Assembly: GCA_038025085.1 (NCBI GenBank)
Contig: CM076140.1
Coordinates: forward strand, 29,871,001 to 29,935,000
Direction: 5' to 3'
Source: Tetragonia tetragonoides
Taxonomy: Eukaryota > Streptophyta > Magnoliopsida > Caryophyllales > Aizoaceae
Length of the DNA stretch: 64,000 nucleotides
In this document: one piece after another, positions 46,730-57,273 of the stretch
How the letters are laid out: every line of letters starts with the position of its first letter
Numbering within the stretch: the first letter of the stretch is position 1
Notes under the pieces: model-generated
Databases searched by the model: none
Told to the model about the DNA's origin: nothing
The model's input: the letters and a program-made list of their open reading frames with translations, nothing else
Program-made: the position numbers and the translations under genes

Positions 46730-47205
46730 TGGATACCCAACCTGGAATATGTCCAGGTTCAATGAGGTCAAACAAAATCACAAAACAACTCTAGTAATGT
46801 ATTACAAACCCCATTCCTCTATAAAATGATATAGTATTTTTCGTATACTGTCATGTGTGTGAGGTTGAGCATTTTAGCTCTTAATGAGTTCATAGCCTTG
46901 TAAGGTGGTGTAAGACAGTACACACTTGATGAACTCACCTATGTGAATGTGGGGGAATTGCCCGCCCCTTATAGGAGCATTTGGGCTAATGACTCTCTAG
47001 AGCGTCCACAGAAATGTCCAGGAACGTAAGGGGCTAATGTATATATATTTTTCGCGAGAGTAAATCTGATTTTGAGGTTAAACTAGTGCGCAATTTGTAC
47101 TGAATAAATACCATGAAAGGTTCAAGGAATTTTTTCCACCTAAATGGTTGTTGGGCAAACGTTTAAGCGCAAGGTACTAATTCAAGTCCACAAGACATTA
47201 GTATC
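46730..47205 (+). other. Copia 3' untranslated region up to the nested insertion
   Basis: Non-coding. It ends at GTATC (47201-47205), which is repeated at 62508-62512 after the inserted element. The rest of this region, with the polypurine-like CATGTGAGGGGT, resumes at 62513-62578. Confidence 0.75.
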
Positions 47206-47993
47206 TGTAAGGACCCGAGATTTCTCCATCGATCTGTTTCCACGGAGTACGTTCTGAAAAAAAATTTGTAAGTTGAGGGTTTAGATAAGTTCAAGGGACC
47301 ATCGAGTTAGAAAAGCTTTTGTAAAGACTTGAATTGAATAAAAACCATGAAAGAGGTCACAAATCTTCTATCGGCGTTTTATCGAAGGGACAAACTGAAT
47401 GGACAAACCGAAAGGACAACTCAATAGCGCGACAAGTGAACTAATCATGTTTTTATAAAGACTCCCGCTCATATAGAACATATGTGTACCCAATAATAAT
47501 GGGTTCGGGGGTGAAGGTACGAGGTGGGAAGGTGTTAGGCACCCAACTCGCCCGTATTATGACGACCTCTACTAACTCAAGTTTGCCTAATAATTTAAAG
47601 ACATGATTCCCACACAAACCGGATTAACAACCTAGACTTAGACTATCAATTGGTTCATCACAAGCATCACAAAATTTATTAATGACCCTTATTTAGACAT
47701 GCATTCTTTTTGACAAATTGGGCAGCACAACGACTATACAGACAATATTTAGGAAGCGATAAAAACGTGTACTAGCATATCTACCTTATGACTACTAGAA
47801 AACAAACAGTTAAGCAATTAATTTAATTTGAGCCCTCAGAAGTTAGTACCTGACCTTTAGGCTATATTTGACAAGAATAGTAAAGACAAGATCTAAAATT
47901 TTGGAAGAAAGAGGGAGAAGCTCAGGAGTACTCAACTGAGAATAGAGGTTGTCAACTGTAGACTTTGTGTTTTGAACTGAGGGAGGAGGGTCG

Positions 47994-48001
47994 TTTTTAT
48001 A
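47994..48001 (-). promoter_or_regulatory. Tat LTR TATA box (left LTR)
   Basis: TATAAAAA on the minus strand, context GCCTATAAAAACG. The right LTR copy has TATAAATA at the same position. Confidence 0.6.
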
Positions 48002-48084
48002 GGCGTGGGAAGTAGGGCTGGACGGTTGAAAAGAGCCGAATTTTTGAATTGGGCTTGAAAAAATAGTCGTGCCTGAAGCTGAGT

Positions 48085-48159
48085 CAGCGCCGCTAGCGGC
48101 GCAGGTCACAGCCGCTAGCGGCGCTGGGGATTTTAATCCAGGGCCGCTGACGGCTGTGG
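48085..48159. repeat. GCCGCTAGCGGC palindrome cluster, left LTR
   Basis: Two copies of CCGCTAGCGGC and a related GCCGCTGACGGC within 75 bp, GC-rich in an AT-rich region. It lies about 85 bp upstream of the LTR TATA box when read on the minus strand. Confidence 0.9.
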
Positions 48160-48509
48160 TGAGCCAGTTGGATTACGTCATAATGACGACATCCAGACTA
48201 TTTTAATATTCCGGATGAATTTTGTATTCCGAAATATATGAAAAGACTGTTTTACCCTTGGACGGTAAAAGACGGTTCTACCCCCGGTTCCCAACTTGGC
48301 GACCGGGAGTCGGAAAAAGGCATGAGAGGTGTCGTTGGAAAACTCTTGAATGGGGCTTTTGAACGGGATCGGAATAAAGGAGCGATTGAGGAAAAACTTG
48401 AGACCTTATCTTACCTAGTAAACCAAACTTAGCATTCAAGTTTATAAATTACTCCTTTCATCATCGGGTTTTTGCGGAGATATCTGAAGGCGTTTTTTTG
48501 GCGTCTACA

Positions 48510-48523
48510 GAAGCCCCCACTTT
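48510..48523 (-). other. Polypurine tract of the Tat element
   Basis: On the minus strand AAAGTGGGGGCTTC abuts the LTR start TGTAGACGCC. This is the characteristic tract of Tat-type elements. Confidence 0.85.
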
Positions 48524-48935
48524 GATCGAGTTTGAGTAAAAGCGAAGATCAAAGTATTCCGAAGGCAACATGCAGGATGCTGATGTGCACACGATGTGTA
48601 AGAGTGTACAGTATGTATGCATATGAAGTCAAATCTGAGTTGGGACATGCTCGTAGCGTGCTAAGATTTGATCTCTGTGAACACAAGAGAAAATAAAGGT
48701 TATGATTAGCAGTATAGATCACCGCTCATAGATGGTCTGAACGTCTGCTGGGGCCTGTATTCAGAGTGAATGAAAAAGTTTGTAATACTTTGAGAATGAT
48801 TAACATAGAGTGCTTCGACAAACAGTGACTAAACACCGCTCGGCGGGTGCCGAGATTCCGTCCCTGTACGAGAAACGAAAAAGTCAACGAGACAGCGCGA
48901 TAAAAAATGACGGCTGTAAAATGGTTAAACATATG
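48524..48935. other. Tat element 3' region, non-coding
   Basis: Between the polypurine tract and the tandem repeats. No gene is recognised. Confidence 0.5.
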
Positions 48936-49169
48936 AACAGTTTAATCGCAATAGCTTAAGCAATCATTGACTAAAACATATAAAAAAGATAAAGGACAGT
49001 ATAACCGCAACCGTTTAAGTAATCATTGACTGACACAAAATAAGTAACCTCGTAGAAGGACAGTCTAACCACAATAGCTTAAGCGATCATTTACTGACCC
49101 TAAAATAAGTAACCTCACAGAAGGATAGTTTACCCGCAATAGCTTAAGTGAACATTGACTGACCCGAAT
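48936..49169. repeat. Tandem repeat, ~65-70-bp units
   Basis: About three and a half degenerate units, each with CGCAATAGCTTAAGCAATCA, then TTGACTGACCC, AAAATAAGTAACCTC and AGAAGGACAGT. It lies close to the 3' LTR of the Tat element. Confidence 0.8.
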
Positions 49170-49174
49170 TTGTG

Positions 49175-49370
49175 ATATTGGGACATTGGGACATTTGTGA
49201 CTTTGGGACTTACGGATATTGGGACATTGAGACATTGGGACATTGGGACATTTGGGATTTTTGGGATATTGAGACTTTGGGATGTTGGGCCTTTTTCTTG
49301 ACATCGGGTCATTGGAATTTTTTTTGGATATTGGGACATTGGGATTTTTTTTGGATATTTATGAGGCCGA
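49175..49370. repeat. Minisatellite, GGGACATT units
   Basis: A degenerate array of roughly 8-10-bp units such as TTGGGACAT, with variants ATATTGGGAC and TTTGGGATTT. It directly follows the longer tandem repeat. Confidence 0.8.
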
Positions 49371-49656
49371 CAGGTTTACCGGGCTTAAAAAAAATGTTGG
49401 CACTCCGGGCGATAAATGTCGTCGCAGCATATATCCGGGCTCAAGTATTTGGGACCTGCAAAAATAATTGGGTTAGTTTTACCTGAAAATATATGGTACC
49501 GTAAGATGGGCCAACTGTTGAATTTTAATTTGTGGGCTAAAGAGACTTGCTCCCGTGCGCTTGGTACTGATATTTCCCGCGAACAAACTGGAGTAACGGC
49601 TTCTGAGCTGAAAAAGATCGTGGGACAGCAGGTAGGGACCCGCGCGTGCAGGCCTT

Positions 49657-49700
49657 GCAGGGCCGCTAGCGGCCCAGGCCAGCGCTGCTAGCGGCGCTCG
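49657..49700. repeat. GCCGCTAGCGGC palindrome cluster upstream of the PMD gene
   Basis: One exact GCCGCTAGCGGC and one variant GCTGCTAGCGGC. The same motif is found in the LTRs and upstream of the DUF7745-like ORF. It lies about 290 bp before the PMD start codon and about 120 bp before a likely 5' UTR intron. Confidence 0.9.
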
Positions 49701-49988
49701 TTTTGAGCCAAATAAGTTGATTTTGTCGCGATTTTTCTTTCTCGCGTTTCACTTCTTCTTTTTCTCTTCGTCGAGAGCCATTGTCGAGCAACACCATTAT
49801 TTGAGTGTTTCAACTTGCTTGAGGTAAGTCAATTCTTGACCAAACTCTTTGATTTTTGTTTTGAACTTGCTTATTTTTCCGCCAAGTTGCTGAATTTTGA
49901 GTTGCATTGTTGAATGGGTGCTTGTTTCTTGCGAATCTGAAGCTTTTAATTTTCCACTTGTAGAGAGGGAAAGCTTCATTGTCCTTCC

Positions 49989-52789
49989 ATGGCTCTCACA
50001 GACAAAGAAAAATGTCCCATGGGTGAGGAGGAGGAGAACCGGGACCTTTTTCGTACTGGGCTTCCTTCTACTAGTACGCCTTCGGCTCGTCATGCAGACG
50101 GGGCTCGTTTGTATAAGGAATTGTTCATGCGGCTGGACTGGCGCCCAGCTAGGGTTTGGGACCGTAGTATCTTACTACCGGACAGGCAGAGTCATCTGTG
50201 TAACCCTGAGTTGGTATATTTTCTGACTCTCTTTTTTTTCTTGTTAAGTATATATTTTTTGAACTGAAAATTTGAACTGTTAGTACTTCGGCACACGAAC
50301 AAATTAGGACTTGTACTGGATTGGTGGTCAGTTGTATATAATTTGTGTGGAATTATTTGGCTGTATTTGTAGTATATGGGGTGTTGAGAAAATTTTGTTT
50401 GTTGGCTAGGGTATTGGTGTTTTGTTGCAGGCTCATGGGTCTACTTCCCATTGGGCCATGATGTTGGAGACATTTTCGGTTGGAGTTAGGGATATGGTAT
50501 TGGGCTCAGGGTTTGAGCATTTCTTGACTGTTATCCATGCTTGTCACTCCGGGGATACTAGGATTATTGCTATGGGGCTATTGGAGAGGTTCTGGGATAC
50601 TACGAACACTTTCCATACGCCTGTAGGAGAGATGTTCGCCACTCCTCATCAGTTTGTTGTGTTGACGGGATTATCCTTTAGAGGGCGTCGTATTTGGTAC
50701 GACGTGAGTTACCACGCATCGACAGAGTGACAGGTTACTTGAGCTTTACGGGCCTGTGTCCGCCCATTTCAGAGATGACCGGATTTCCTTGTCACGATTA
50801 TGGGCGGCTTTGGCGGAGCAGGGGCTTACCGAGGAGCAGAGAGCCTGTATTTTCCTAGCTTGCTTGCTGGGGTCGATCATTTTTGCTCAGAAGAAGAGTG
50901 TATGTCAGGTTGGTCTCTTGACATGTTTGGATGATTTGACCAAGGTCCATGAGTACAACTTTGGTGCTCCTGCCTATGCTACCTTGGTTAGATGGTGTTG
51001 CCGGGCTTGCAGGCCTAAGACGACGAGTGAGAGGGCGTCTATCTCGGGCCCGTGGAAGATACTGGATGTAGGCACATATGTTTCTTCTTTTTTTTTCATT
51101 GCACATGCATGCTTTTGAATTTGAAGCTTATCCTTTTTTTGCTTGTATGGTAGCTGTGGTTCTTCGAGTATTTTCCCGCTTTTGGTCCTCACCGTCCTAG
51201 TTTGAGGATGTTTCCACTAGGTTCACGGTGGATCGGTAGAGATAACCAACCATTTACCTCTTTGGAGTATTTTCGGGCTACCTTCGAGAGTCATGCTGCA
51301 TCTGTGGTATGTTGTTGTTAACTTCTGCATCTTTCTTCTTTTTCCTGGTCCGTTTTGTGTGAATGAACTTTTGAACTGGTAATCTGCAGGTGTCTTGGGC
51401 TGCTTTCGACGATGTTCCTGGGATTCCGCCCCATATTACCATGGAGTCTTTTAGGGTGTCCTCCTTGCAGGTGGTCTTTTAGGGGCCATTTGGCTTTGTG
51501 TGGTACTTGGGGGACCGTTTGACTCGGCTGGTCTATCCCACCTTGGGTGGTCATCTGGTTCCGGAGGATCCTCCCATGACCATGTTCTATCTGGGCAGTC
51601 TGAGCGTGGCGGACTTAGGGTTCGTGACTCATGGGATGGCGACCACGGAGTTTCTAGAGCCGGAGATTGGTGGCTTGGACCGCACGGCTGTGTACTTGGC
51701 CTATTGCTTAGGTTGCCTGATGCCGGACCTCACTTCTGAGGTAAGAATTTTTATCTGCGTCTTTTCAGCTATATGCATGGTATACTGACTTTTTGTGTCT
51801 CGCAGGCGAATCGTTTGGCTCCTGAGGGTCCCAGGAGGTCCCACTCTAGAGTTCCTCGGGGCCTGCCACCAAGCGTGACCTTGCCGACTAATGAGGTGAG
51901 GTATATTGGTGAGAGTGGGGGACGTATAGTAGAGGAGTTCCCTCTACATATTGTTGATTGAGAGACCGTGGAGGGCTTGCCCTTGCCTGACGGTTGTACG
52001 GGTGTAAGTTCCTTTTTATCCCTTCTTGTGTTTTGTGTTTGCTTTTGAATGCTGACTCTATCTCTTATTGTTTTTTTTTCTGTAGCTGAACCGGGAGCAG
52101 ACTTGTCAAGTCTTCAAGCTCATTCACCTATTGAAGAAAAGGCTATAGTCGGGTGATGGGTAAGGGGAAGAGTTCTCGGTCTAGGACTATCATTGTAAGT
52201 AGACTTTCATCCTTTGTTTAGTTAAGTGAAGTGCTTAACTTAACATCTCAATCTTGATTGTTTGCAGATGTCCCAATCTTCGTCTTCGGTGGGACCTCGA
52301 CATTCTTCTGCTGCGAGGGCCTCTTCGGCGAGCAGGCCATCTATTCCTCGTTCACCTCTGGTAGCTGTGACCAGGCCTTCTGTTGATGAGGCGCCCGGAC
52401 CTTCTGTGCCGCACATTCCTGTGCCTGAGATGTTTTCTCCCGTGGGTTTTCAGCCTTCTTTTGAGAGTAGGCCTATTGTTACCCCCACGGCTGGAGGTTG
52501 GGCGAACGCCCCTGGATGGGATGTGCCTCATACTGAGCCTTCGTACCAGGATGTGGCTATGGACTTTGCCAGTCAAGCCACAGAAAGTTTCTTTGCAGCG
52601 GGGTTTCCGGCAGGTACCCCTATGCATGCACCAGCATATGATAGGCGGGATATGAGGCCTAACAACAGCAGGCCCATTTATAGCTCGTTTAGTACTCAGG
52701 GCTCCTTCCATTATTTGACTTGGAACTATGGCCAGGGACTGTCCATTGATGATGAGGCTGACGACAATGGTGATGACGACTCCGGTTGA
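49989..52789 (+). pseudogene. Plant mobile domain (PMD) gene with introns, antisense to pol
   Basis: PMD (aminotransferase-like mobile domain) proteins include the plant nuclear proteins MAIN/MAIL1, and PMD genes are also known inside transposons. Exons with GT-AG borders: 49989-50213, 50431-51067, 51154-51306, 51390-51740, 51806-52003, 52086-52194 and 52268-52789. A 5' UTR intron (49824-49963) is also likely. The core motif is in exon 2: LLERFWDTTNTFHTPVGEMF, then VVLTGLSFRGRRIW. Exon 3 continues LWFFEYFPAFGPHRP and exon 4 adds WAAFDDVPGIPPHI. The last exon is Ser/Pro-rich with an acidic end. Lesions: a frameshift near 50728, stops at about 51480 and 51960, and further stops in the sixth exon. 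It runs opposite to the retroelement pol. Recently functional is plausible; intact is not. Confidence 0.8.
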
Positions 52790-53173
52790 GCGGTGTAGGA
52801 CCGTTTTGTAAATATTGGCCTTGAAACTTTGAACTCCTGTTTTTATGCAATTTATATGATATGTATGCTATGCTGACTCGATTAAACCCGTCTGATCTCT
52901 AAGTATGCAATGTGTTAAGCAGTAGGGAGTAGGCCATAATTTAGGGAATAAAATAAGAAAAAAGGTAAAAATTGCAAAAAAAAAGCAAAAATTGCACATA
53001 TTATAACCCCTAAAAAAATGAAAATAAATAAAAAAAGAAAATAGAAAAGATAAAACTAAGAGAGTCTCGAGCTTTGTAATTCCGGTGTGCGTACAAAAAA
53101 TTGGGCTTAAACCGAGCAGAAATGACCAAGTGGGCGGGCTGGAGAAAAAGGAGAAAAACTGACTGAGCCAGGA
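52790..53173. other. Spacer between the two antisense genes
   Basis: AT- and A-rich. No gene is recognised. It probably holds the PMD 3' end. Confidence 0.5.
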
Positions 53174-53269
53174 TCAGGGCCTCTAGCGGCATTGGGCTGG
53201 AGATCAGGGCCGCTAGCGGCGCTGGTCACAGCCGCTAGCGGCCCTGGCCAGAGCTGCTGACGGCTCTGG
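53174..53269. repeat. GCCGCTAGCGGC palindrome cluster upstream of the DUF7745-like ORF
   Basis: CTCTAGCGGC, two CCGCTAGCGGC copies and GCTGCTGACGGC within 96 bp, in the same order and with the same GGTCACAGCC spacer as in the left LTR. It ends about 50 bp before a TATA box. Confidence 0.9.
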
Positions 53270-53318
53270 TTTGAACTTTTTCGCGGATTTCTGACTTCTT
53301 TTGACCCGAGTTTTTGCC

Positions 53319-53326
53319 TATAAATA
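53319..53326 (+). promoter_or_regulatory. TATA box of the DUF7745-like ORF
   Basis: TATAAATA in the context GCCTATAAATAGG, 73 bp before the ATG at 53399 and about 50 bp after the palindrome cluster. The 11-mer GCCTATAAATA is identical to that of the right LTR on its own sense strand. Confidence 0.7.
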
Positions 53327-53398
53327 GGATTTACAGGATGCTTGATGTTGTATCACTTTTCAGACTTTAGCTCTCTCAAATTTCCCAAAACTTCTACC

Positions 53399-54747
53399 AT
53401 GGTGAAATCATTTGAAAACCTGTTCAATGCCTAGTGCAAAAATCTGGCCATTGAAGATAAACTTGAACTGGCTCCATTCCATGTCTCTACCTTGCTGACT
53501 TTAAGACAAACCAAAATATTGTGGCCCCTTCTTCGATCTGCTCTGAATTATTGGGACCCCGATTTGCACGTTTTTCGTTTTGGTAATTCTGAATTATGCC
53601 CTTTAGTTGAAGAATTTGCTGCAATCACTAATATATCTGATGTTCTTCCTCCAGCTGTGCCTTATTTGAGAGATGGTTTTAGTGGTCACTACAAGAAATC
53701 CCTAGGCTTGTCATCTATAGAAGCCAAAAGCATGATTCTTGGTGTCGATGTGGACTTAGTTCAACTCTGTGAAAAGTTTGCTATTTTTTTTCTGAAAAGG
53801 ATGCAATATTTAGGCGTTGCCGCCGACAGGCTTTTGTACTTTGCCTGTTAAACCGCCTACTGTTTGCTAATGCAGAGTCTTCCCACTTGGGTAGAGCCTC
53901 GTTGTTGCGAGTGGTGAATCAAATGGCTGAAGGGCACTCTCCCTTGCATCTCGTTGTAGGGGAAACAATTATAGGGCTTGACAGGTTGAAAATCTCCCCT
54001 CACGAAGCTTTTTCTGGCAGCCCCCTGTTGCTTCAAATTTGGTTATGTGAGCATCTAAGGTTAATAGAGTCACCAGAGTAGATGATAGCTCGTACCCCTC
54101 GAGCCTCTTCAAAGAAAACTTATACTGCTGCTAGCTTCTTGGTTAGGAAAATGCTATATGATGAAAATACCCTTGCTGAATGGGAGGCCTTTTTCCATGC
54201 AGGACCGGTTATCTGCTGGCATGTGACCTGGTGGAACTTGACTTCCTTAGTGGCTTGTGACAATTTTGTTCCTCATACTACCATAGTGGGTCTGTACAGG
54301 AGTACTTTCTTCTTTCCTTCTAGGGTAATGAGGCAATATGGGTTGAAGCGGGTTATCCCTCGTCAGGAGACCACGAGACCCCCTCTCTCAACTTTGACCA
54401 CTGAATTTGCTGCGGATTGGGGCAAGTATTGGCGTGGCACAGATCGTTGGACAGTACCTCGGAAGATTGCCCCAACTCAAGTTTCTGAGACCTACTTGAA
54501 CTGGCTTTCCTACAGTGATGGAGAAGCGAGACGAGCCCTTCGTCATGAGGAGTGGGACCAACTAAAGCCTAAGTATGACTCAAGAACAGGAAGCAAGAAA
54601 AGAAACGAAGGGCCTTATGAGGAAGGCTACCATGTATTGAAAAGAGGCAAGCCCCCAGCTCAAGGAAGCGATCATAGGTCGTCCTCAAGCCAGGGTCCTT
54701 CAAAGAAGAACTCTTCAACGAAGCCTTCTAGAGGGAAGAAGGATTAA
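53399..54747 (+). pseudogene. DUF7745-like ORF, antisense to pol
   Basis: From ATG 53399 the frame encodes MVKSFENLFNA, has an in-frame TAG at 53432, and continues to 53851. It then shifts frame near 53860 and has a single TAG at 54079 before the last part (54082-54747). Recognisable pieces are LRSALNYWDPDLHVFRFGNS, CPLVEEFAAIT, WVEPR, LLQIWLCEHL and a basic Ser/Lys-rich C terminus. The WDP..HVFRFG...CP..EEF pattern is that of the DUF7745 proteins found with plant retrotransposons; no biochemical role is known to me. It shares strand and promoter style with the PMD gene upstream. Confidence 0.7.
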
Positions 54748-55074
54748 AGTAGTTTTCTTAGAAAGCAAGTCTAGTTTTAAAAAAAAAAGTAATAAGAATT
54801 TGTTTAGCTTAAACCCTCATAGTTGCACTTTTTTTTTTTTAACCTTAGTGAGTTTAATTTTTTGCTATGTAAGCTTATTCGTTCAGTTTGAATAAAGATT
54901 ATCCATTTTTGAATGAGTTGAATGTAATTTTGGATTAATTTTGGCCGGGCCCCTTGAAAGGGTTACCTACGTATCCAGTATGGAATCAGGCCAGCGTAGT
55001 TCGTTCAATTTGTGTACGTCTTTTTTTTTTTTTTTTGGATTTTAAAATTTTTTTTTATTCGTTTTTTAGACGTA
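54748..55074. other. Region between convergent DUF7745-like ORF and pol end
   Basis: T-rich runs. The antisense ORF and the minus-strand pol converge here. No clear terminator structure was identified. Confidence 0.5.
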
Positions 55075-56365
55075 GCACTTCTTCAGTTAGTCCATGTTGG
55101 TGAGCTGACTGAACTCGATGCCGTCAATGTCCATGAGTTTGACTGAGCGTCCTGATAAGATGTCTTTCATGATGGACGGACCGGACTAGTTTGGTCGAAA
55201 TTTGCCTCTGGGGTCACTAACTGGGGCACGTAATTCTTTTAAAACTAAGTCCCCTTCCTTTAAACTCCGAGGTCGAACCTTTTTGTTGAACGCTCTTGCC
55301 ATGCGTTGCTGGTACATGTGAGAGTGGTCTAGGGCTCGTAGGCGTCTTTCATCTTTGTAGTTTCGGGAATTAGTTGGACTTCTGTGGGTAGCACTGCTTC
55401 CATTCCGTAGACTAAGGAATAAGGTGTTGCTCCCATAGAGGATGTTATGAATGTCCTATATCCCCAAAGGGCAAATTGGAGTATTATGGGCCAATCTTTG
55501 TAGTTTTCTATCATCTTTTCAAGGATAATCTTGAGGTTTTTGTTGGCGGCTTCTACTGCGCTGTTGGTTTGGGGGCGGTAAGGGGATGATTTGTGGTGTT
55601 GGATTTTGTAGTTTTTGGGAGGGTGGCTGTTTTGACTTTGAAATGGGATCCATGGTCACTGATGATTTCATGCGGAACGCCGTATCAGCAAATGATGTTG
55701 TTCCTTATGAATTTGGACACTTCTTTGGAGGTAAGGACGGCATAGGATTGGGCTTCAACCCATTTGGTAAAACAGCCTATGGCTACTAGGATGTATTCAT
55801 GTCCTCCCGAGCCTTTTGGGGTGATTTTACCAATGATATCTATTCCCCATGCGGAAAATGGCCAAGGGGATGTGAAGTTGTGGAGCATTGAGGGTGGCAT
55901 GTGCTGCAGGTTGGCATATATCTGACACTTCTTGCACTTCTTGACATAGTCATAACAATCCCTTTCCATAGTGGTCCAATAGTATCCCAGTCACAGGGCC
56001 TTTCCAGAGAGCATTCGACCATTCATGTGTGGTCCGCACACACCATTGTGTACCTCATCCATAATCTCTGCGGCTTCTTCGGAGTTCACGCATCTGAGGT
56101 TGACCCCGTTGTGGGACTTCTTGTATAGAACCCCCTTGTATTCTATGTATTGCGCCGCTAAGAGACGGATGGCCCATTGAGCTCTTATTGGTGCGTCTTG
56201 AGGGTATATTCCTTTGGTGATGTAGTTGAAGACGTTTTGGTACCAAGGGTCCTCTTCGATCGGAGCCAGGGTCATATCTGTGTTGAGGTTGTTGCAAAAG
56301 GCTGGCTCACTTCTTCTTTGTATACAAACGGGCATCATGCGAACTGGATCGGGTATGATAATCAA
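55075..56365 (-). pseudogene. Tat element integrase
   Basis: On the minus strand, the zinc-binding start (EVHNGVCGPHMNG, then CKKCQIY) is followed by the core. The first catalytic Asp is in AWGIDIIGKI, and the second block GVPHEIISDHGSHFK is at about 55680-55630 after a frame change. The Glu block lies around NSAVEAANKNLK near 55560. 55514-55329 reads WPIILQFALWGYRTF and ATPYSLVYGMEAVLP, typical of Tat integrases. The C-terminal part runs to about 55075 with LMDIDGIEFSQL. Stops and frameshifts interrupt it (near 55990 and 55680, for example). Confidence 0.85.
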
Positions 56366-57260
56366 GGATGCGTGCTAATTTGGATAGAGCGTCTGCAAAT
56401 TGATTATCCTCTCGTGGAAGGTATGTGAAGGCTACCTCTTCAAAGTTGTCAAGTACTTTATCTAAAAATTCCTGGTAGAGTGCCAAGCTTTCGCTGTGTA
56501 CTTTCCACTTTCTGGAGACTTGGTTGATGATCAGTAAAGAATCCCCATAGACTTTGAGTGTCCGGATTCCAAGGCCTACGGCTGCTTGTAAACCAATAAT
56601 ACAAGCTTCATATTCGGCTGCATTATTAGTGACAGGGAAGTCCAATTTTACTGAGATGGGAGTATGGATTTCATCCGGAGATACCAGGAGTACTCCTGCG
56701 CCATAACCCTTTTGGTTGGATGCCCCGTCAAAGTACATTTTCCAGCAATTTTCTTCAATTAAGGCTACATCTTCATCGGGGAAGTCATATTGCTCGTGTT
56801 CCTTGGCTGTGTGAGTGGGGTGTTCGGCCAAGTATTCCAAAACTGCGTGTCCCTTGATGGCCTTTGTAGGATCAAACTGGAGATCGAATTTGGAGAACAA
56901 AATCGTCCACCTTGCAATGCTTCCACTTATGACTGGCTTCTCAAAGATATACTTGAGGGGATTCATCCTTGACCTTACCAGTATGGGGTGATTGAGCATG
57001 TAATGTCTGAGTTTCTTGGTGGCCCAGACTAGAGCTAAGCAACTCTTTTCAAGGCTTGAATATCTGGTTTCATAGTCGATAAATTTCTTGCTTAAGTAAT
57101 GAATAGCTCGTTATTGGTCTTCTATGGCTTGGGCTAGCATAGCCCCCATGGCGGTGTCGGTTACTGTCAAATAGAGGATCAAAGGCAAACCTTGCTTGGG
57201 AGGAGCAAGAATAGGTGGGTTGGCTAGCTAATCTTTGATTTTGTCGAACGCTTCTTGACA
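56366..57260 (-). pseudogene. Tat element dual RNase H (Ty3 type and archaeal type)
   Basis: Upstream, at about 57200-56960, are traces of the ordinary gypsy RNase H (LSKKFIDYETRYSSLEKSC, then LRHYMLNHPILVRS). The frame 56999-56307 then contains a second RNase H: CWKMYFDGASNQKGYGAGV (catalytic Asp), NNAAEYEACIIGLQAA (catalytic Glu), LKVYGDSLLIINQV (catalytic Asp) and NQFADALSKLA. Having both is diagnostic of the Tat/Ogre branch of Ty3/gypsy. Confidence 0.9.
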
Positions 57261-57273
57261 CTAGTCATCCCAT

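Larger units (their letters stand above)
47206..48509 (-). repeat. Tat element 3' LTR (left end in the window)
   Basis: Read on the minus strand it starts TGTAGACGCC at 48509 and ends GGGTCCTTACA at 47206. It matches 61241-62507. It contains the palindrome cluster at 48085-48159 and, on the minus strand, GCCTATAAAAACG at about 48004-47992. Confidence 0.9.
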
